In this document: positions 59,901-64,000 of the stretch, in pieces
Layout of the letters: each line of letters begins with the position of its first letter
Numbering within the stretch: position 1 is the first letter of the stretch
From: Nemopilema nomurai
Taxonomy: Eukaryota > Cnidaria > Scyphozoa > Rhizostomeae > Rhizostomatidae
Assembly (NCBI GenBank): GCA_003864495.1
Contig: PEDN01000534.1
Coordinates: forward strand, 1 to 64,000
DNA: 64,000 nt
Direction of reading: 5' to 3'
The notes under the pieces: generated by a model
The model's input: only the letters and a program-made list of their open reading frames with translations
Database searches by the model: none
What the model was told of the DNA's origin: nothing
Translations under genes and position numbers: made by a program

Positions 59901-62900
59901 GGTACCTGCCGACTTTGCCGTGTTCTTTGTTTTCGTGGGTCTTTGTGGTGTCTCATAATCGCTGAATGATATGCTGCTTGTGCCAGACCCCGAACTCTTG
60001 TCATCAGATGTCATACTCTCGTCATCATCATCATCGTCATCACTACCATCGTTTTGGCGAGGCCCTTTCTTGTCCGTCTTGGTGGTCGACTTCTTCTTTG
60101 AGACTTTGGAGTCCTCTGCTTCAGTAGATTTTCCAGCGTTGGAATCTCTGAAATCTTTCTTATTACTTTTATTTGACTTCGTTAACCGTTTCTGCTGGGC
60201 AGCCGAATCCGGGACGACAGCGGCTGAAGCCTTCTTGGCCATCTTCACATTAGGCCGGCGGCTGGCCATTTTGAGGGGATCTTGAAGAATACTTTGTGAA
60301 TGATCTGAGTCTTCAATGAGCTCACAAACCACCTCTTTGATCTTGGCTTTTATATGATGTGTCTCGGCATCAGTCTCATAGTCAAAAGTTGGTTTCGTAT
60401 TGACAGAAGGCTTGAGGTCGTTCGATATAGTCTCAGCTAGTAGCACCGGCGAAGTACTTTTTTTATCTGGAGCATTTCCCTTAGATGTACCTACTTTGAT
60501 GGAGGTACTGTCTGTACTTGTATGCACTGGAAAAGTAACTGAACAAGCGTCCTTCTCATCACTCGGTTTTCCGCCATCTTGTTCCTTCTCCGCAACCTCT
60601 TCAGCGACGGCAACTCCAGACTTGCATACACTGAATGAAGTAATGTCTGATTCCTGGTCTTGGCTAAGATCCTCAGCCACCTTCACCTCACTTTTACGAT
60701 GCTTCTTCCTCTTTTTGATTGGCGTTGTCTCTTCTAATTTGGAAGATCTGCCAAACTTTGTTGCATCGATGGCCTGATCTTCCCCATTTGCCACCGGGTT
60801 AGTAATGGCTTCATCGAGTTCCATCCCAGACTTTTCATAATTCGATTCTTCTTGAGAATTTGAAACAATCACATCTTCATTCTCTACATCCTTGCAAGGT
60901 GTATCATTCCCTCTTTGTTCCGCTAATACCCTTTTTCGCTTGCTTCTCTCGACAGGAGAGCTGTCGCTACCAATTCCTGATTCTTTCAGATTACTGCTGG
61001 CTACGCTAGACTCACTCAACAAGTGTTTTTGATATTCTTTACGCCTTTTCCGATCCTTCTTCTTCTTCCTCAAGCCTTCTAGGTCTTTGAGTTGCCTTGA
61101 AGTCAATTCAATAGTTTGCTTTTCATTTGCAACTAGCACTTCATCTACTTCTTCATTCTTTTTACTTGTTTTGCTTTCGATTTCTTGACTTGCCTTACCA
61201 GTTACTTCACTTTGCACACGCTTACGTTCTTTTGTGAGTCTGCTAGTAGCACCTTCCGTGACAGCTTTTGAAGGACATTCATCAGCAGTAGTTTCTTGAG
61301 TTAAATCGCTGAAAGATTTCCTCTTCTTCTTCTTTTTCTTCTTTTGTTCATTATTGCCATTATTGTCGTACTGCTCGTTTGCCAAGTTTACTTTGCTATG
61401 TATCTCCTTATCATTGCGCATAGAGGTGGTGTTCTTGAGGCTTGTCAAAGAGTCGGAGGATACTTCCAATAACTCAGAAGAAACATTTCTGAAAGCTGGG
61501 TTCTGATCATCTCTCTTGTTGGCATGCAACAATTTTGGTCCACTATCTATATCAACTGTATTTGGCTCTAAGCATGAAAGGTCTACTGGGGGTATGTTTT
61601 TTTGTCCCTTATCAGTGGGAACAATACTAGTTGATAGCTCTGAAATTCCATCAGAATAAGAAGCATAGTTTGTGGTAGCACTTTTTTCTTTTTTGTCCAG
61701 CAATGGATAATTTGACCGGTCCTCGAATTCTAATGACTTCTTTGGCTTGCAGCAGCTAGCTTGAGTCCCAATGCCACATTTGCTTTGTGATGCACAGTTT
61801 GAGACTAATGGCTTATGACTTACAAATACCACATCCCTGTCCCATAGCAGAGGGTCCAACGGGTACCAATCTGGTAAGACAACCTTGCCCTCATCCTTTC
61901 TCAGATGGTCAATGGGACCGAAACTGGAGATATAATTGATAAAAGTTTAGAACATGGTTGCATACATTGAAAATGTATAAATCATGGATAATTTCTAATC
62001 ATTTTATGAAAGATTCAAGATAATAGAATTCACCAAACTTTAATTTGTTTGCTCTCATTATGAAATCCCTTTTTCCCAACATTTCACAATGAAAATTAGA
62101 ACTATTTAAGCAAGTAACAATATATGATCATTCAACTTTCATACACAGAATGACAAATAAATTATGAGCAATGATTATTACCGTAAATCCTCGAATTAGC
62201 CCCCTGGGGGCTTATTTATTTTTGATATTTTTGGATGGGGGCTTATTCCAGGGAGGGGTTTATTCAAGGGGGGGCTTATACAATTTCTTGAAACATGCCA
62301 CATAAAATGATAATTTTTGAAATTTCTTGCTTTTTATAATATAAAAAATAACCTAAGTATAAAGTAACATTTGATCAAATTATTAACAAAAATATAAATT
62401 TTTGTGTTAATTCACTAAAATGCCAAAGGCAACCTCAGGAGTCAAAAATCAACAAACCGAGGGGGGCTTATTCGAGGGGGGGCTTATTGAAAATTTTTAG
62501 TTCTAGGGTGGGGGCTTATTCAAGGGGGGCTTTTTTGAGGGAGGGCTTTTTTGAGGGGGGGGGCCAATTCGAGGATTTACTGTATGAGACAAAATTGTGA
62601 TCTCCTGAACTATCACAAGTCTCAAGTGTACTTGTATCTCTACCTGTATCTGTTTTTAAGATTGACATTAAGCAATAAACAGTAAGCAACAAAACTGGGA
62701 ATAGTGAAATGTAACATCAATTCTTACTTTTGGCATGGAAAGAGCCTTGCAAGAGTTTGCTCAATCTCTCTTTTCAAATCTTTTATCAAACCATTTCTTG
62801 GAACTAAGATCTAACAAAATAATGTAAGATATGAACTTGAGCAATTATCACAAATTTTCACAAATAAGTATCTTAACTTACTACAAAGTTTTTCATACAA

Positions 62901-63917
62901 AGTTTATACTAAAATAATGTAAAGGTACAAACATTTTGACAAGTACAGTGCATTCATGCCCACTATTAGCAATACTTGGTGGGAATGAAATGACTGTAAA
63001 TGCAGTCAAATTACAGTCTTGTGTAGGAAAATCAAATTTGAGCCAATCAAATCATTTGAATGAAGTCAACCAAGCATTGGTGGTCTGTCATACTTCTATC
63101 TCTTAAGTTTTGCTTATTTGAAATGCACTATAACATCAAAAAGGTTATCATCACCACATATGTGCTAAGGTGCTCAATTATCCAGCCACATATATACTTC
63201 TATCAAATATCTAGCCAACCATTTGCCCCTGTGCAGATGTCTACATGGGTGGATATTATTTTCATACAATATAGCTGCTAGAAAACCAAAATAAATGTGT
63301 ATGGAAGTGATCAAAATACTGAAACAACTGTATTAATATTTCGAAGCAAAAAGTGAACTGAAACAAACACAAAGCTACTTCAAAACAAAACAAAACACAG
63401 GTAGGTAAAATAAGTCAAAACAATTGAACACTGTTGATGTTTCACCATAACAGCAGTTGACAGTTGTTTCAAAGTGTGAGCCTAAACCTTTCTATTTTCT
63501 ACAAGCATCGCGGAACTAATAGTAATAAGGCCTTGCCATCATAAAACCATTTCAGCAAGTACGTGTTGTCAACAAATGGCGCCAGATGAAAATACTTCTT
63601 AGTGGATATCAGTAGTAGTTAAAATTGTCGGAATTCGGATTGTCGGAATTCGCCGAGTAAGGGCCAGCATAGTAAAATTCCAGGGGTAATGAACAAAACA
63701 AATAAATAAAGATCGATCGCAATTCGGCAAGTATCGTAGAGTTCGGGCTAGCATCATGTGATTGTCAATGATACACTGAATCTGTAATGATGTCGACTTT
63801 GGAACCTACCATGACATATTCGGTACCTGGATGAGATACCTTTAGCCGTAGTGGCTTCAGTGCAAAGAAACTTGTACTCATTACATCGGCGTCCCGTCCA
63901 CAAACTTCAAGTACCAT
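56793..63917 (-). CDS. Lysine-rich nuclear-type protein with coilin-like N-terminus (tentative)
   Basis: Coding exons: 63917-63810, 62810-62728, 61923-59906, 58795-58079, 56974-56793. Phases agree at all four junctions and sum to 1,036 codons (1,035 aa). The ATG has an in-frame TAG five codons upstream. Residues ~20-100 read ALKPLRLKVSHPGTEY, ILVPRNGLIKDLKREIEQTL and then GKVVLPDWYPLDPLLWDRDV, a pattern like the ubiquitin-like N-terminus of coilin ('RLRL...LV...VVTDL...I', 'G..LPP...L.RDND'). The rest is disordered: a seven-Lys run near 258-265, RKKKKDRKRRKE, a poly-Asp stretch near 690 and many KKRK-type nuclear signals. I found no Tudor-like domain or RG box, which coilin normally has at its C-terminus, so the name is a guess. 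Nuclear location is inferred from composition. Confidence 0.7.
58079..58795 (-). CDS. Coilin-like gene exon 4
   Basis: The acceptor TTTTTCTTTTAAAAG precedes 58795 and the consensus donor ATG|GTAAGT follows 58079. The 717-nt exon is in phase 1 at both ends. It reads KKQQESVPNSDDKKKNKNED onward, with Lys-rich and acidic patches (KRKSVSAYSARTS, KVAKGKKTKSKEKEDEG) and ends TLNFDNLFEDG. The open frame stops two codons past the donor, consistent with an internal exon. Confidence 0.78.
59906..61923 (-). CDS. Coilin-like gene exon 3, main disordered exon
   Basis: This 2,018-nt exon follows TATCTCCAG and ends at CAG|GTACCG. After FGPIDHLRKDEGKVVLPDWY and PLDPLLWDRDVVF it becomes polar, Lys/Ser/Glu-rich, with poly-Lys and poly-Asp runs and an ETPIKKRKKHRKS-like nuclear signal. 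The conserved-looking part is confined to the first ~35 codons. Confidence 0.85.
62181..62582. mobile_element. 402-bp miniature inverted-repeat transposon (MITE), TA-flanked
   Basis: The left end reads CCGTAAATCCTCGAATTAGC and the right end, read on the minus strand, CAGTAAATCCTCGAATTGGC. These form imperfect terminal inverted repeats of about 20 bp or more. Both ends are bordered by TA (62179-62180 and 62583-62584), as expected for a Tc1/mariner-type target duplication. The inside has several G-run modules of GGGGGCTTATT type and an AT-rich middle, with no transposase frame. It sits in the second intron of the coilin-like gene. Confidence 0.85.
62728..63917 (-). CDS. Coilin-like gene exons 1-2
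   Basis: Exon 1 (108 nt) runs MVLEVCGRDADVMSTSFFAL to TEYVM with donor ATG|GTAGGT, phase 0. Exon 2 (83 nt) starts after TATTTTGTTAG, reads ILVPRNGLIKDLKREIEQTL ARLFPCQ and leaves in phase 2 at AAA|GTAAGA. Joined to TTCGGTCCC at 61923 it gives NFGPIDHLRKDEG. Both exons are short and were found by splice sites and phase. Confidence 0.7.
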
Positions 63918-64000
63918 GTGCGACGCGGCCTAATCGAAAATTTTCCACAACCTCGTACAGAACACATTTTATAACGAGGCACTTAGCAACTGAGTAACTG
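63918..64000. other. Upstream of the coilin-like start, window edge
   Basis: Only 83 bases remain above the start codon. An in-frame TAG lies five codons before the ATG. The promoter is probably outside the window. Confidence 0.4.

Overview
The window looks like an intron-rich, AT-rich animal nuclear genome. Two families settle 'animal': a CH+GAR cytoskeletal protein (GAS2 family) and a nicotinic-type Cys-loop receptor subunit. Multi-kilobase introns, invertebrate-like sequence and short non-autonomous repeats suggest a non-vertebrate, possibly a cnidarian such as an anthozoan. That placement is inference. All confident genes lie on the minus strand, so gene order reads from high to low coordinates.
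Layout, low to high coordinates: (1) 1-1411, a tandem array of ~160-177 bp units, most carrying a perfect 16-bp palindrome. (2) 2708-2937, a weakly supported two-exon gene end on the plus strand. (3) 5022-33129, one giant GAS2-like gene in 8 coding exons. Phases agree at every junction and give ~2,716 residues once two single-base deletions in the 5.1-kb exon are allowed for. (4) 33130-39019, intergenic, with a cluster of GTCCGTCC-type motifs. (5) 39020-52895, a complete alpha-type nicotinic receptor subunit gene, 8 coding exons, 512 aa, phases consistent throughout. (6) about 53.3-55.9 kb, several exon-like minus-strand blocks of unknown identity with in-frame defects. (7) 56793-63917, a 5-exon gene for a ~1,035-aa lysine-rich, probably nuclear protein whose first ~100 residues resemble the coilin ubiquitin-like N-terminus (tentative). 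Its second intron contains a 402-bp miniature inverted-repeat transposon.
The genes have unrelated jobs (microtubule/actin crosslinking, ligand-gated cation channel, nuclear disordered protein); nothing suggests a joint pathway. The main novelty is the GAS2-like protein. Its CH domain is orthodox, its GAR domain lacks all the cysteines normally seen there, and it has a >2,300-residue tail made of a basic K/A/S/P block with 18-nt KATPSA repeats, a long acidic block, and about 41 copies of an SEQYQQ-like hexapeptide. Exon models were built by hand from splice signals, reading phase and protein resemblance; no alignment or expression data were available.
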